In this document: positions 1 to 6,450 of the stretch, in pieces
Position numbering within the stretch: position 1 is the stretch's first letter
How the letters are laid out: every line of letters begins with the position of its first letter
DNA from: Marispirochaeta sp.
GTDB lineage: Bacteria; Spirochaetota; Spirochaetia; JC444; Marispirochaetaceae
Direction of reading: 5' to 3'
Length of the DNA: 64,000 bases
Assembly: GCF_963668165.1 (NCBI RefSeq)
Contig: NZ_OY764212.1
Coordinates: 62,001-126,000, forward strand
The notes under the pieces: model-generated
Told to the model about the DNA's origin: nothing
Seen by the model: only the letters and a program-made list of their open reading frames with translations
Database searches by the model: none
Position numbers and translations under genes: made by a program

Positions 1-1
1 G

Positions 2-424
2 GATACCTATTTCGCGCTTATTATTGCGTACTCAACATTTACCATTCCCTTTTCAACCTGGATGATGACCAGTTTTTTTAATGCCGTCCCCACCGATCTT
101 GATAAGGCTGCACAGATAGACGGCTGTTCCCGCTTCGGCGCCCTGGTGCGGGTTATCCTTCCTGTAGTCATGCCAGGAATTTTTTCAACCGGCATATACA
201 TCTTTATCACCTCGTGGAATGAGTATCTGTACGCGGCAATATTGACAAACAGCCGGGTCCGTACCATCCCCATCGCTCTGCAGAACATGATCGGAGAGTA
301 CCAGATCGAATGGGGGCTCCTGACGGCGGGCGGAGTGTTAAGCGCCCTCCCGGTAATTGTACTGTTCTTCTTTATTCAGAAACAGCTTATTTCCGGTATG
401 ACCGCCGGCGCGGTCAAAGGCTAG
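2..424 (+). CDS. Sugar ABC transporter permease, MalG/UgpE-type (5' end outside window)
   Basis: C-terminal part of an inner-membrane permease of a binding-protein-dependent sugar importer. The frame is open from the first bases of the window and ends with TAG at 424. It contains the EAA loop that docks the ATPase (DLDKAAQIDGCSR, with the conserved 'A.iDGas...' pattern) and the typical tail ending in 'ISGMTAGAVKG', shared with carbohydrate permeases of the CUT1 group. Hydrophobic segments flank the loop. At least half of the protein lies upstream. Neither its binding protein nor an ATPase is visible, so the substrate cannot be stated. It resembles but is distinct from the second permease of the xyloside locus at 15.6-16.5 kb. 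Confidence 0.9.
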   Translation, partial: DTYFALIIAYSTFTIPFSTWMMTSFFNAVPTDLDKAAQIDGCSRFGALVRVILPVVMPGIFSTGIYIFITSWNEYLYAAILTNSRVRTIPIALQNMIGEYQIEWGLLTAGGVLSALPVIVLFFFIQKQLISGMTAGAVKG

Positions 425-466
425 ATTGGAATTATCCCCGGGCTTCCCGTCCTATGCTTGTGGTAT

Positions 467-784
467 ATGAAATACCTGCGGTACAAGGAAAAGTTAAATA
501 CCTGTTATTCAGCAGTCCTTATGGATACCTGGACTCTAGGGTACAGGATTCAGTGCATGGACGGCAAGGAACGGAACATCCCGGTGGTCTGCGGCGGTAT
601 TCGAGTCTGTGCCGGAGACCTCCTCTATGCCGATGTGGACGGTGTAGTGTTTGTTCCCGGGGAGATCGCTCCGGAGGTGATTGAAAAAGCCTGGCAGAAG
701 GTGCAGGGAGAGAACACCGTGCGGGAGGAGCTTTATTCAGGCGCCGGTATCGTAAAAACCTTTGAGAAATACGGAATACTCTAG
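467..784 (+). pseudogene. RraA-like (4-hydroxy-4-methyl-2-oxoglutarate aldolase family) gene with an internal deletion
   Basis: A 105-codon open frame joins two ends of one family. The first ~35 residues (YKEKLNTCYSAVLMDTW..LGYRIQCMD) match the N-terminal helix of RraA-like proteins. The rest (IPVVCGGIRVCAGDLLYADVDGVVF..., then a C-terminal helix) matches their last third. The middle ~100 residues with the active-site glycine loop and G..D.RD motif are missing, so the product cannot be a normal aldolase. Full-length members have about 210-230 residues. No clear ribosome binding site precedes it. It lies 3' of the sugar permease and just upstream of an orphan MITE end, so a deletion connected with that element is possible. 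A functional short protein is unlikely. Confidence 0.7.
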
Positions 785-790
785 GGACTT

Positions 791-812
791 ATCCCCACGT
801 TTCTAAACACTG
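791..812. repeat. Orphan terminal inverted repeat of the 148-bp MITE family
   Basis: The 22 bp here (ATCCCCACG..TAAACACTG) match the right-hand terminal repeat of the three complete elements at 8.6, 37.3 and 52.9 kb. No matching left end is found within 200 bp upstream, where the RraA-like pseudogene lies. It is therefore a solo end left by deletion or partial transposition. Confidence 0.65.
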
Positions 813-877
813 TGTCTTGATTCCCGGCGGTACTCTCTATAGAATGCAGTGAGAATAAATATCAACAAGGAGTTCTC

Positions 878-1264
878 ATGGCTAAATTACCCCCGGAAGT
901 ACTTACCGCGATCGAAAAGACAAACCCCACATGTATTGCCACCTCCAGTGCCGATGGTGTTCCGAATATTGTGTACGTAACCTATGTTAAAGCCGTGGAT
1001 GACCAGACCATGGTGGTGGCGGACAACAAGTTTCAGAAGACCCGGCAGAACCTGGATGAAAATCCCCGCTTGAGTGTGGTTGTCCTGGACCCGGATACGA
1101 AAAAGTCCTATCAGATTAAGGGTAAGGTTGATTGTGCTGCAGACGGAGCAAGATACCAGGAAGTAGTTGACTGGGTCCACGTTAATCATCCGCAGTTGAC
1201 ACCGAAAGCCGCGTTTTATATGAATGTGGAAGAGGTCTATTCCGGAGCCGACCGGCTGTCCTGA
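878..1264 (+). CDS. Pyridoxamine 5'-phosphate oxidase-like FMN-binding protein
   Basis: A 128-residue protein of the small single-domain PNPOx-like/split-barrel family. The N-terminal part has the typical 'CIATSSADGVPNIVYV..' strand pair. 'MVVADNKFQKTRQNLDENPRLSVVVLD' follows, the segment that contacts FMN phosphate and forms the dimer. Length is normal for the group. A ribosome binding site (CAAGGAG) sits 5-6 bases before ATG 878. Such proteins are often flavin reductases or binding proteins of unknown substrate in anaerobes. It lies before a Cys-rich family protein and a hemerythrin-like gene, so a redox or oxygen-response role is an inference. Confidence 0.8.
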   Translation: MAKLPPEVLTAIEKTNPTCIATSSADGVPNIVYVTYVKAVDDQTMVVADNKFQKTRQNLDENPRLSVVVLDPDTKKSYQIKGKVDCAADGARYQEVVDWVHVNHPQLTPKAAFYMNVEEVYSGADRLS

Positions 1265-1304
1265 GCTATTGAGCTCTGCTCTTTCATGGATTAAACTGCT
1301 CTTC

Positions 1305-1733
1305 ATGATTCGGAAAAAAGGTTCTATTCAGGATATTGTTAACACCGGGCTTGCGCAAAGAGAAAACCTGAACTGTGCGGAAACCATACTTTTCGCCGCA
1401 AACCAGGCCTACCGGCTCAATCTTCCGCCGGAAGCTCTCAAGCTCTCGGCGGCCTTCGGCGGCGGCATGGGGGTGGAGAAGAGCTGCGGAGCGATAACCG
1501 GCGGCGTCATGGCCATAAGTTCAATCTTTGTAAAAGGCCGGGCCAAGGTTGATGAACGCTTCAAGGAGATTAACCGGGAACTCTTTCGCCGGGTCCAGGA
1601 GGAGCTTGGGTCAACGGACTGCGACCGTCTTAAGGAGATGTACCGCGACGAGGTACTCGGGTGTCACAATGTAATTGCGCGTATCGGCGGCATTCTCGAA
1701 AATCTTATAGACGAAGAGCTTAAAGCTACCTGA
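1305..1733 (+). CDS. C_GCAxxG_C_C family protein (putative redox-active)
   Basis: A 142-residue protein with the signature of the C_GCAxxG_C_C family: NCAETILFA near residue 25, then SAAFGGGMGVEKSCGAITGGVMAI, a later CDRL and a final GCHNVI. Four spaced cysteines are conserved in the family and are thought to bind a metal or act in redox, but no reaction is established. ATG 1305 is chosen because the homology starts shortly after it. The frame is open upstream to 1224, overlapping the PNPOx-like gene, and no strong ribosome binding site is visible, so translation may be coupled to that gene. Confidence 0.75.
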   Translation: MIRKKGSIQDIVNTGLAQRENLNCAETILFAANQAYRLNLPPEALKLSAAFGGGMGVEKSCGAITGGVMAISSIFVKGRAKVDERFKEINRELFRRVQEELGSTDCDRLKEMYRDEVLGCHNVIARIGGILENLIDEELKAT

Positions 1734-1740
1734 GATAAGG

Positions 1741-2307
1741 CTATACGCTTTCCTTTTCTTCCTCGATGCCTTCCACGGTTTTCCGGTACTTCTCGTGGAT
1801 CATCTGCATGTCAAAGTCATAGAACTCACGCAGCATGGCGTCAAGTTCCGCTTTGTCGTAGTGCCGCTCTGTGTCGGGAAAGAAGCGCTCATCCTCTTTG
1901 CGGATATGCTCGGGGTAGAACTCGACAAGTTTGTTCACCGCATCCAGTAACTTCGCGAGCTGAGCCTTGTCTCCTTCCAGAACGGCATCTTTCGCTGTTA
2001 CCAGCCGCTGCGTCAGTTCGCGGCCGTACCTGTGTTCATCGATAAGCTCACGCATGAGGCTCTTTTCTTCAGGGGATAGATCCTTGCTTTCAAGACTCTC
2101 AAAAAGGATGTCCTCCTCTTTGCCATGGTGTGTACGGTCCGCGTAGGTGCGGATGAAATCCACCATTTTGTCAATGAAAACCGGGTCAAGCGTTCCACCG
2201 GCTTTCAAGCGGTCCCTCTCAACCGTCAGGATCTCTATTGCCCGTTCAATCAGGCGATGCTCTATCATCAGACATCCCCGGGGTTTGAGGCACATATGTT
2301 TTTTCAT
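1741..2307 (-). CDS. Hemerythrin-like domain protein
   Basis: A 188-residue helical protein with the hemerythrin HHE cation-binding pattern: H17 in IEHRLIER, H60-H61 with E64/E65 in THHGKEED, H92 in DEHRYGRE, and H134 with E138/D139 in PEHIRKEDERFFP. These would hold a non-haem di-iron site that binds O2, NO or peroxide, or acts as an iron store. AGGAGG lies 7 bases before ATG 2307. It is transcribed divergently from the DUF134/Fe-S module, which suggests a shared theme of oxygen or iron stress (inference). It converges on the C_GCAxxG_C_C gene, with only 7 bp between the two stop codons. Confidence 0.88.
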   Translation of the reverse strand: MKKHMCLKPRGCLMIEHRLIERAIEILTVERDRLKAGGTLDPVFIDKMVDFIRTYADRTHHGKEEDILFESLESKDLSPEEKSLMRELIDEHRYGRELTQRLVTAKDAVLEGDKAQLAKLLDAVNKLVEFYPEHIRKEDERFFPDTERHYDKAELDAMLREFYDFDMQMIHEKYRKTVEGIEEEKESV

Positions 2308-2389
2308 GAATATGACCTCCTATATCATAAAATAAGAAGGATATAGAGGTAAAGCAAATACGAAAACGTAAATAAAGGAGGCCTATGTC

Positions 2390-2418
2390 TTGACGTTATG
2401 CACATATGTGCAATACAG
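2390..2418 (+). promoter_or_regulatory. Promoter of the DUF134/Fe-S module with a palindrome in the spacer
   Basis: TTGACG (2390-2395) and TACAGT (2413-2418) are separated by 17 bp. Within that spacer a perfect 14-bp palindrome, TGCACATATGTGCA, fills 2399-2412. A dyad lying exactly between -35 and -10 is typical of repressor or MerR-type control. The binding protein is unknown. The downstream DUF134 protein is the obvious candidate. Confidence 0.6.
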
Positions 2419-2447
2419 TTAGCAGGTAAGGACCATTGGAGGATACC

Positions 2448-2921
2448 GTGCCCAGGCCGCAGAAGAACAGAATCGTAAGCAAACCTCCTCTCTACTCTTC
2501 TTTTAAACCGACGGGGGTCAGAAAACGGGGATTGAAGCAGATAGCCCTCTCTCTGGACGAGTATGAGGCGGTACGACTTGCAGATTATGCGCAGCTGGAT
2601 CATGAAGAGGCGGCGGTGCAGATGGAGATTTCCCGCTCCACCTTCACCCGGCTCCTGGAGCGGGCCCGGAAAAAGGTGGCCGCTTTTATGGTGGAGGGAC
2701 GGGAGCTTTTCGTCGAGGGAGGCTGCGTCCATTTCAGGAGAAACCTGATGCGCTGTCTCAGCTGCGGCGAAATTTTCAGTGTCGGGTTTGACGAGGAGCT
2801 ATCTGCCTGTCCGGGCTGCGGTTCCGCGGATGTCGAGGATATGGCCGATGGTTTCGGTCATGGTAATTGTTGCCGGCAGTACAGCCGGGAAACAGGAGGT
2901 AAAGATTATGCCAAGAGGTGA
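2448..2921 (+). CDS. DUF134 family predicted DNA-binding protein with a C-terminal zinc-ribbon-like tail
   Basis: A 157-residue protein starting at GTG 2448 (PRPQKNRIVSKPP...), chosen because family members begin 'MPRP' and GGAGG ends 5 bases upstream. Residues ~25-85 form the DUF134/sigma-70 region-4-like HTH (DEYEAVRLADY..LDHEEAAVQMEISRSTFTRLLERARKKVA). The tail has two CxxC pairs (CLSCGEIF...CPGCGS) and a Gly/His/Cys end (GFGHGNCC), so it may sense metal or Fe-S status. The family is known mainly from archaea and anaerobic bacteria next to Mrp-type ATPases and NifX-like proteins, as here. It probably regulates the genes that follow and its own promoter (inference). It overlaps the next gene by 14 bp. 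Confidence 0.82.
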   Translation: MPRPQKNRIVSKPPLYSSFKPTGVRKRGLKQIALSLDEYEAVRLADYAQLDHEEAAVQMEISRSTFTRLLERARKKVAAFMVEGRELFVEGGCVHFRRNLMRCLSCGEIFSVGFDEELSACPGCGSADVEDMADGFGHGNCCRQYSRETGGKDYAKR

Positions 2922-3150
2922 TGGAACCGGGCCTGATGGAATGGGTGCCGGAACGGGACGAGGTCAGGGCTTCGGCAGACGAGGTCGAAACAGCGGCGGA
3001 GCCTATGGGCCGGGGGGCAGATGTATTTGTACGAAATGCGGTACAGCGGTAGCCCATCAGCAGGGTACCTCCTGCACGAATCTGAAATGCCCCAACTGCG
3101 GACACACGATGATACGGGAAGAACTTTATAACGACAGGCGGAAAAACTGA
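2908..3150 (+). CDS. Small Gly-rich, Cys-rich protein (MPRGDGTGP type, zinc- or Fe-S-binding)
   Basis: An 80-residue protein starting at ATG 2908 after AGGAGG. The N-terminus is Gly/Arg-rich (PRGDGTGPDGMGAGTGRGQGFG), as in small proteins encoded beside NifX/Mrp genes in anaerobes. The C-terminal half has two CxxC knuckles (CICTKCGT...CPNCGHTM) plus one more Cys, resembling a zinc ribbon or rubredoxin-like site. It overlaps the DUF134 gene and precedes the first ATPase by 3 bp, so it is translationally coupled. Function is unknown. A metal-binding partner or scaffold of the ATPases is the simplest reading. Confidence 0.8.
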   Translation: MPRGDGTGPDGMGAGTGRGQGFGRRGRNSGGAYGPGGRCICTKCGTAVAHQQGTSCTNLKCPNCGHTMIREELYNDRRKN

Positions 3151-3153
3151 ATA

Positions 3154-4023
3154 ATGAAAATAGCAATCGCCAGCGGGAAAGGCGGAACCGGCAAGACTAC
3201 GCTTTCGGTTAATCTTGCCGCCTACCTCGCGCAGGAACGGCCTGTGGTACTGACGGACCTGGATGTGGAGGAGCCGAATTCCGGACTTTTCCTTCATGGC
3301 CAGCTGGAAGAGTCCAGAGAGATGCACCGCATGGTTCCATCCTGGGATTCAAATACCTGTACCCTTTGCGGGTTATGCCAGCAGGTCTGCAATTTCAATG
3401 CTGTAATCAAGCTGGGCGACCGGGTCATGGTTTTCCCCGAATTGTGCCACGGGTGCTACGCCTGTTCCGAGCTCTGCCCTGCCGGGGCGCTTCCTATGGT
3501 CCCGGTAAAAATGGGGGAGATCCGGCGCTACCGGATAGACGGGGTGTCGTTTATTGACAGCCGGCTGGATATTGGTCAGGAACAGGCGGTTCCCCTGATT
3601 GCCCGGACCCTGTCCTATGTGGATGAGTGGTATCCGGGGGATGTATGTAAAATCTACGATTCTCCCCCGGGGACCTCATGTCCGGTAATTGAGGCGGTCA
3701 AGGATGCAGATTTTGTCCTGCTGGTTACCGAGCCGACCCCTTTCGGCTTGAACGATTTAAAACTGGCGGTAGAAACAGTGCAGGGTCTCAATAAGCGGTT
3801 TGCTGTCGTTATAAATCGTGACGGCCTTGGAAACGCTGATGTCCGTTCCTGGTGTGAGACAGAAAAGATTGAGGTCATTGCCGGAATCCCAAACCGGCGG
3901 GAAATAGCGGAAATGTACTCCCGGGGAGAACTGCTCTACAAAACACTGCCGGAGGTTGCCCGGGAACTTGAAAAGATTGATGCATTCCTGCAGAACCTGG
4001 CGGAAAAGGAACGGGGACAATGA
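3154..4023 (+). CDS. Mrp/MinD-family P-loop ATPase with inserted 2[4Fe-4S] ferredoxin domain (first copy)
   Basis: A 289-residue cytoplasmic ATPase. A deviant Walker A (GKGGTGKTT, residues 8-16) is followed by switch residues (DLDVEEPN), then a ferredoxin insert with Cys at 69, 72, 75, 79 and 98, 101, 104, 108, then 'SPPGTSCPV' and 'LVTEPTPFGLNDL' of the MinD fold. Members occur in pairs in archaea and anaerobic bacteria (COG1149) and are related to Fe-S carrier Mrp. In Desulfovibrio similar pairs belong to the orange-protein complex. It overlaps its paralogue by 4 bp (ATGA), so the two probably form a heterodimer. The exact cargo is unknown. Confidence 0.9.
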   Translation: MKIAIASGKGGTGKTTLSVNLAAYLAQERPVVLTDLDVEEPNSGLFLHGQLEESREMHRMVPSWDSNTCTLCGLCQQVCNFNAVIKLGDRVMVFPELCHGCYACSELCPAGALPMVPVKMGEIRRYRIDGVSFIDSRLDIGQEQAVPLIARTLSYVDEWYPGDVCKIYDSPPGTSCPVIEAVKDADFVLLVTEPTPFGLNDLKLAVETVQGLNKRFAVVINRDGLGNADVRSWCETEKIEVIAGIPNRREIAEMYSRGELLYKTLPEVARELEKIDAFLQNLAEKERGQ

Positions 4024-4907
4024 AAGAGATTGTAGTTATTTCCGGCAAAGGCGGAACCGGTAAAACCTCGCTGACAGCATCCTTTGCGGTTCTTGGCGGA
4101 GAATCCCTGGTAACTGCGGACTGTGACGTGGATGCCGCGGACATGCATATTCTGCTTGAGCCGGATTTCAGTAAGGCTGAGGATTTCTACAGCGGGGTGC
4201 TGGCAGTAATTGATCCGAACCTGTGTACGGGCTGCGGGGAGTGCGACCGGGTATGCCGCTTCGATGCCCTGGAAGAAAAAGACGGAATCTATTCGGTAAT
4301 CCCCCTTAACTGTGAGGGCTGCAGTTATTGCGCCAGAATCTGTCCGCAGGAAGTAATCCGTATGGAAGATCAGAATGTCGGCGAGTGGTATGAATCCCGG
4401 ATCAAGACAGGCACCGTAATGGTTCATGCCCGGCTTGGTATCGGGGCCGAGAATTCCGGCAAGCTGGTAGCCAAGGTAAAGAACGAGGCAAAGCGGATTG
4501 CCCGGGAACAGGGCAGAGAGATCGTCCTCGTGGACGGTTCTCCCGGAATCGGATGCCCGGTTGTATCGTCTCTTTCCGGTGCCGACTTTGTGGTCTTTGT
4601 AACCGAGCCTACTGTATCGGGCCTCCACGATCTGAAGCGTGTCCATGAGCTGGTGCGCAAATTCGGTATTCCTGCAGGCTGCATAATAAACAAGGCTGAT
4701 CTGAATCCGGAAACCGCGGAGCTTGTAAAGGAGTTTCTTGCGGAGGCAAAGATCAGGCATCTCGCGGATTTGCCCTACAATGAATCCTTTACCCGGGCCA
4801 TGGTTCAGGGAAAGACGATTGTCGAAGTGGACAATGGTAATCTGAAAACAAGTATCTCGGATTGCTGGCAGAACATACTTGCACTAGTAAATGAACAAGG
4901 AGAATGA
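4020..4907 (+). CDS. Mrp/MinD-family P-loop ATPase with inserted 2[4Fe-4S] ferredoxin domain (second copy)
   Basis: A 295-residue paralogue of the preceding gene. Walker A GKGGTGKTS spans residues 9-17. The eight ferredoxin cysteines lie at 69, 72, 75, 79, 98, 101, 104 and 108, the same positions as in the first copy. 'DGSPGIGCPV' and 'FVTEPTVSGLHDLKRV' complete the fold. Its start overlaps the upstream stop in ATGA, so translation is coupled. Equal cysteine spacing with divergent sequence points to an old duplication kept as an obligate pair. Inferred role: ATP-driven assembly or electron transfer for a metal cluster handled with the NifX-like protein next door. Confidence 0.9.
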   Translation: MKEIVVISGKGGTGKTSLTASFAVLGGESLVTADCDVDAADMHILLEPDFSKAEDFYSGVLAVIDPNLCTGCGECDRVCRFDALEEKDGIYSVIPLNCEGCSYCARICPQEVIRMEDQNVGEWYESRIKTGTVMVHARLGIGAENSGKLVAKVKNEAKRIAREQGREIVLVDGSPGIGCPVVSSLSGADFVVFVTEPTVSGLHDLKRVHELVRKFGIPAGCIINKADLNPETAELVKEFLAEAKIRHLADLPYNESFTRAMVQGKTIVEVDNGNLKTSISDCWQNILALVNEQGE

Positions 4908-4911
4908 AAAC

Positions 4912-5250
4912 ATGAGAATTGCTTTTACCGCAAAAGGAACTGACGCTGAATCCATGATGGACCCCAGATTCGGCCGGACCGAGTTTATTCTCATCTTCGA
5001 TGAAGAAAAGAATGAATACACAAGCTTTGATAACCGTGAAATTGACGGTGTAGCCCACGGCGCAGGCCCCCAGACGGCCCAGAAACTTTTTGAACTAAAA
5101 CCGGATGTACTGCTTACAGGGAATGGTCCGGGAGGGAACGCCGCTACAGCTTTGTCCCAGGCGGACATAAAAATTTACACCGGTGCCGGAAGCATGAAGG
5201 TCGCGGAAGCTTATGAGGCGTACAAGCAGGGCAAGCTGACAGAGTTTTAG
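4912..5250 (+). CDS. NifX/NifB-like dinitrogenase iron-molybdenum cofactor family protein
   Basis: A 112-residue single-domain protein. ATG 4912 is chosen because AAGGAGA lies 6 bases upstream and the domain begins 'MRIAFTAKG'. It shows the family layout: 'DPRFGRTEFILIFD', 'GAGPQTAQKLFELKPDVLLTGNGPGGNAATALS', then 'YTGA..KVAEAYEAYKQGKL'. Relatives (NifX, NafY, orange protein) hold metal clusters such as FeMo-co precursors or a Mo-Cu cluster. No nif structural genes are present, so a nitrogenase role is not supported. It sits at the end of the ATPase pair, matching orange-protein-type loci. Confidence 0.88.
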   Translation: MRIAFTAKGTDAESMMDPRFGRTEFILIFDEEKNEYTSFDNREIDGVAHGAGPQTAQKLFELKPDVLLTGNGPGGNAATALSQADIKIYTGAGSMKVAEAYEAYKQGKLTEF

Positions 5251-5306
5251 AAGAGTTCTAAAAGAGTTTTTAAAGTGTATAATCTGACTGGAACAGGCTG
5301 TATTAT

Positions 5307-6254
5307 ATGACCCGTTTATTCGGACCCGTGCCGTCCCGCAGACTTGGAATGTCCCTGGGAATAGACCTTGTTCCGCATAAGGTCTGTTCCTTCAATTGTG
5401 TCTACTGTGAGTGCGGTGCTACGACGAACCTTACCATTGAACGCCGGGAGTATGTTCCGGCGGATGAGGTGATCAGTGAGCTTTCCAGTTTTCTGAAAGA
5501 AAACCCCAAACCAGACTACCTGACCTTTTCCGGAGCGGGAGAACCTGTACTTAATTCTGGAATCGGAAAGGTCCTGGAGAGCATTAAAAAGGAGTTTCCA
5601 CAGATTCCCGCAGCGGTGCTGACAAACGGCAGTCTCTTCGGTGATCCCGATGTTCGAAAGGCCCTGCTTCCTGCCGATCTTGTACTGCCTTCCCTGGATG
5701 CGGCATCGGAAAGGACATTCCGCAGGATCGACAGGCCCCACCGGGGTATAAACCTTGATGCGTATATACAGGGACTCGTCGACTTCCGGCAGGAATATTC
5801 CGGAGAGATCTGGCTTGAGGTTATGATTCTTCCCGGCTATAACGATAACCGGAATGATCTTTCCCTGCTTAAGGAAGCCATCCTCAGGATTAAGCCCGAT
5901 AAGTTACAGTTGAACAGCCTTGACCGTCCGGGCACAATAAAGGACCTGCAGGCCGCCGATGAGGCGACCCTGAAGGCTGTTGTCGATTACTGGGGACTTG
6001 ATAACGTGGAGATCATTGCCCCTGCTATAGTGCGGAAAAAAACCAAGGTATATCGCGCAGACACCGAATCTGCAATAGTTGAAACCCTGAAAAGACGCCC
6101 CTGCACCCTGCAGGATCTGGAGAAGATACTGGGAATCCATATAAACGAACTGAACAAATACCTGAGTGTTCTGGAAGCCTCGGGACGTGTTGAAGCAGTC
6201 AGTCAGCAACGGGGGCTGTTCTACAGGTACTGCGGACCGGCGTCGGAAGTCTGA
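5307..6254 (+). CDS. Radical SAM protein (COG0731-like) with C-terminal winged-helix-like region
   Basis: A 315-residue protein. 'GPVPSRRLGMSLGIDLVP' precedes the radical SAM cysteines C27, C31 and C34 (CSFNCVYC), which hold the [4Fe-4S] that cleaves S-adenosylmethionine. 'FSGAGEPVLN' and 'MILPGYND' are typical TIM-barrel motifs of COG0731. The last ~70 residues (AIVETLKRRPCTLQDLEKILG...LEASGRVEAV) look like a small winged helix. The substrate is unknown. It follows the NifX-like gene by 56 bp with no Shine-Dalgarno seen, and is the last member of the Fe-S module. Confidence 0.87.
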   Translation: MTRLFGPVPSRRLGMSLGIDLVPHKVCSFNCVYCECGATTNLTIERREYVPADEVISELSSFLKENPKPDYLTFSGAGEPVLNSGIGKVLESIKKEFPQIPAAVLTNGSLFGDPDVRKALLPADLVLPSLDAASERTFRRIDRPHRGINLDAYIQGLVDFRQEYSGEIWLEVMILPGYNDNRNDLSLLKEAILRIKPDKLQLNSLDRPGTIKDLQAADEATLKAVVDYWGLDNVEIIAPAIVRKKTKVYRADTESAIVETLKRRPCTLQDLEKILGIHINELNKYLSVLEASGRVEAVSQQRGLFYRYCGPASEV

Positions 6255-6284
6255 GTATTCTGCGAGTCCTGGAAACAGCGGAGA

Positions 6285-6313
6285 TTGACTTTTCTTTTCC
6301 AGGATCATAAAAT
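6285..6313 (+). promoter_or_regulatory. Promoter of the ABC-F gene
   Basis: TTGACT (6285-6290), a 17-bp spacer and TAAAAT (6308-6313) give a near-consensus sigma-70 promoter. The expected transcript start is ~6320, leaving a 130-base leader before the ABC-F start codon at 6451. Confidence 0.7.
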
Positions 6314-6326
6314 CATTCATCATTAC

Positions 6327-6365
6327 ATGACTCTTAAGAGGTTTTCAGGGACAATGAGACGGTAA
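6327..6365 (+). CDS. Candidate 12-codon leader peptide upstream of ABC-F gene
   Basis: A short frame, MTLKRFSGTMRR, begins only a few bases after the predicted transcript start and stops at TAA 6363-6365. That stop lies in the first arm of a long leader hairpin. There is no Shine-Dalgarno, so it would be translated almost leaderless. Its placement resembles attenuator peptides ahead of antibiotic-responsive ABC-F genes. This is a prediction from layout only. Confidence 0.35.
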   Translation: MTLKRFSGTMRR

Positions 6366-6423
6366 ACGGAGAGAAATAACATCTTATACGCGGCGCTTTC
6401 TCTTCTGTTTTACCTTCAGCCGC
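6361..6423 (+). promoter_or_regulatory. Two mutually exclusive hairpins in the ABC-F leader (possible attenuator)
   Basis: Arm A 6361-6376 (GGTAAACGGAGAGAAA) pairs with 6397-6414 (TTTCTCTTCTGTTTTACC) with small mismatches. A second pairing, GCGGC 6390-6394 with GCCGC 6419-6423, crosses the first, so they exclude each other or form a pseudoknot. A ribosome stalled on the short upstream ORF would cover arm A. No intrinsic terminator T-run is evident before the gene, so control could be at translation or mRNA stability. Confidence 0.45.
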
Positions 6424-6450
6424 TCATATCAACCGCCTTCAGGAGGTTTT

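Noticed and set aside
4912..5250. NifX-like gene as part of a nitrogenase system
   Set aside because: No nifHDK, nifE/N or molybdate transporter nearby; the neighbours fit orange-protein-type modules instead.
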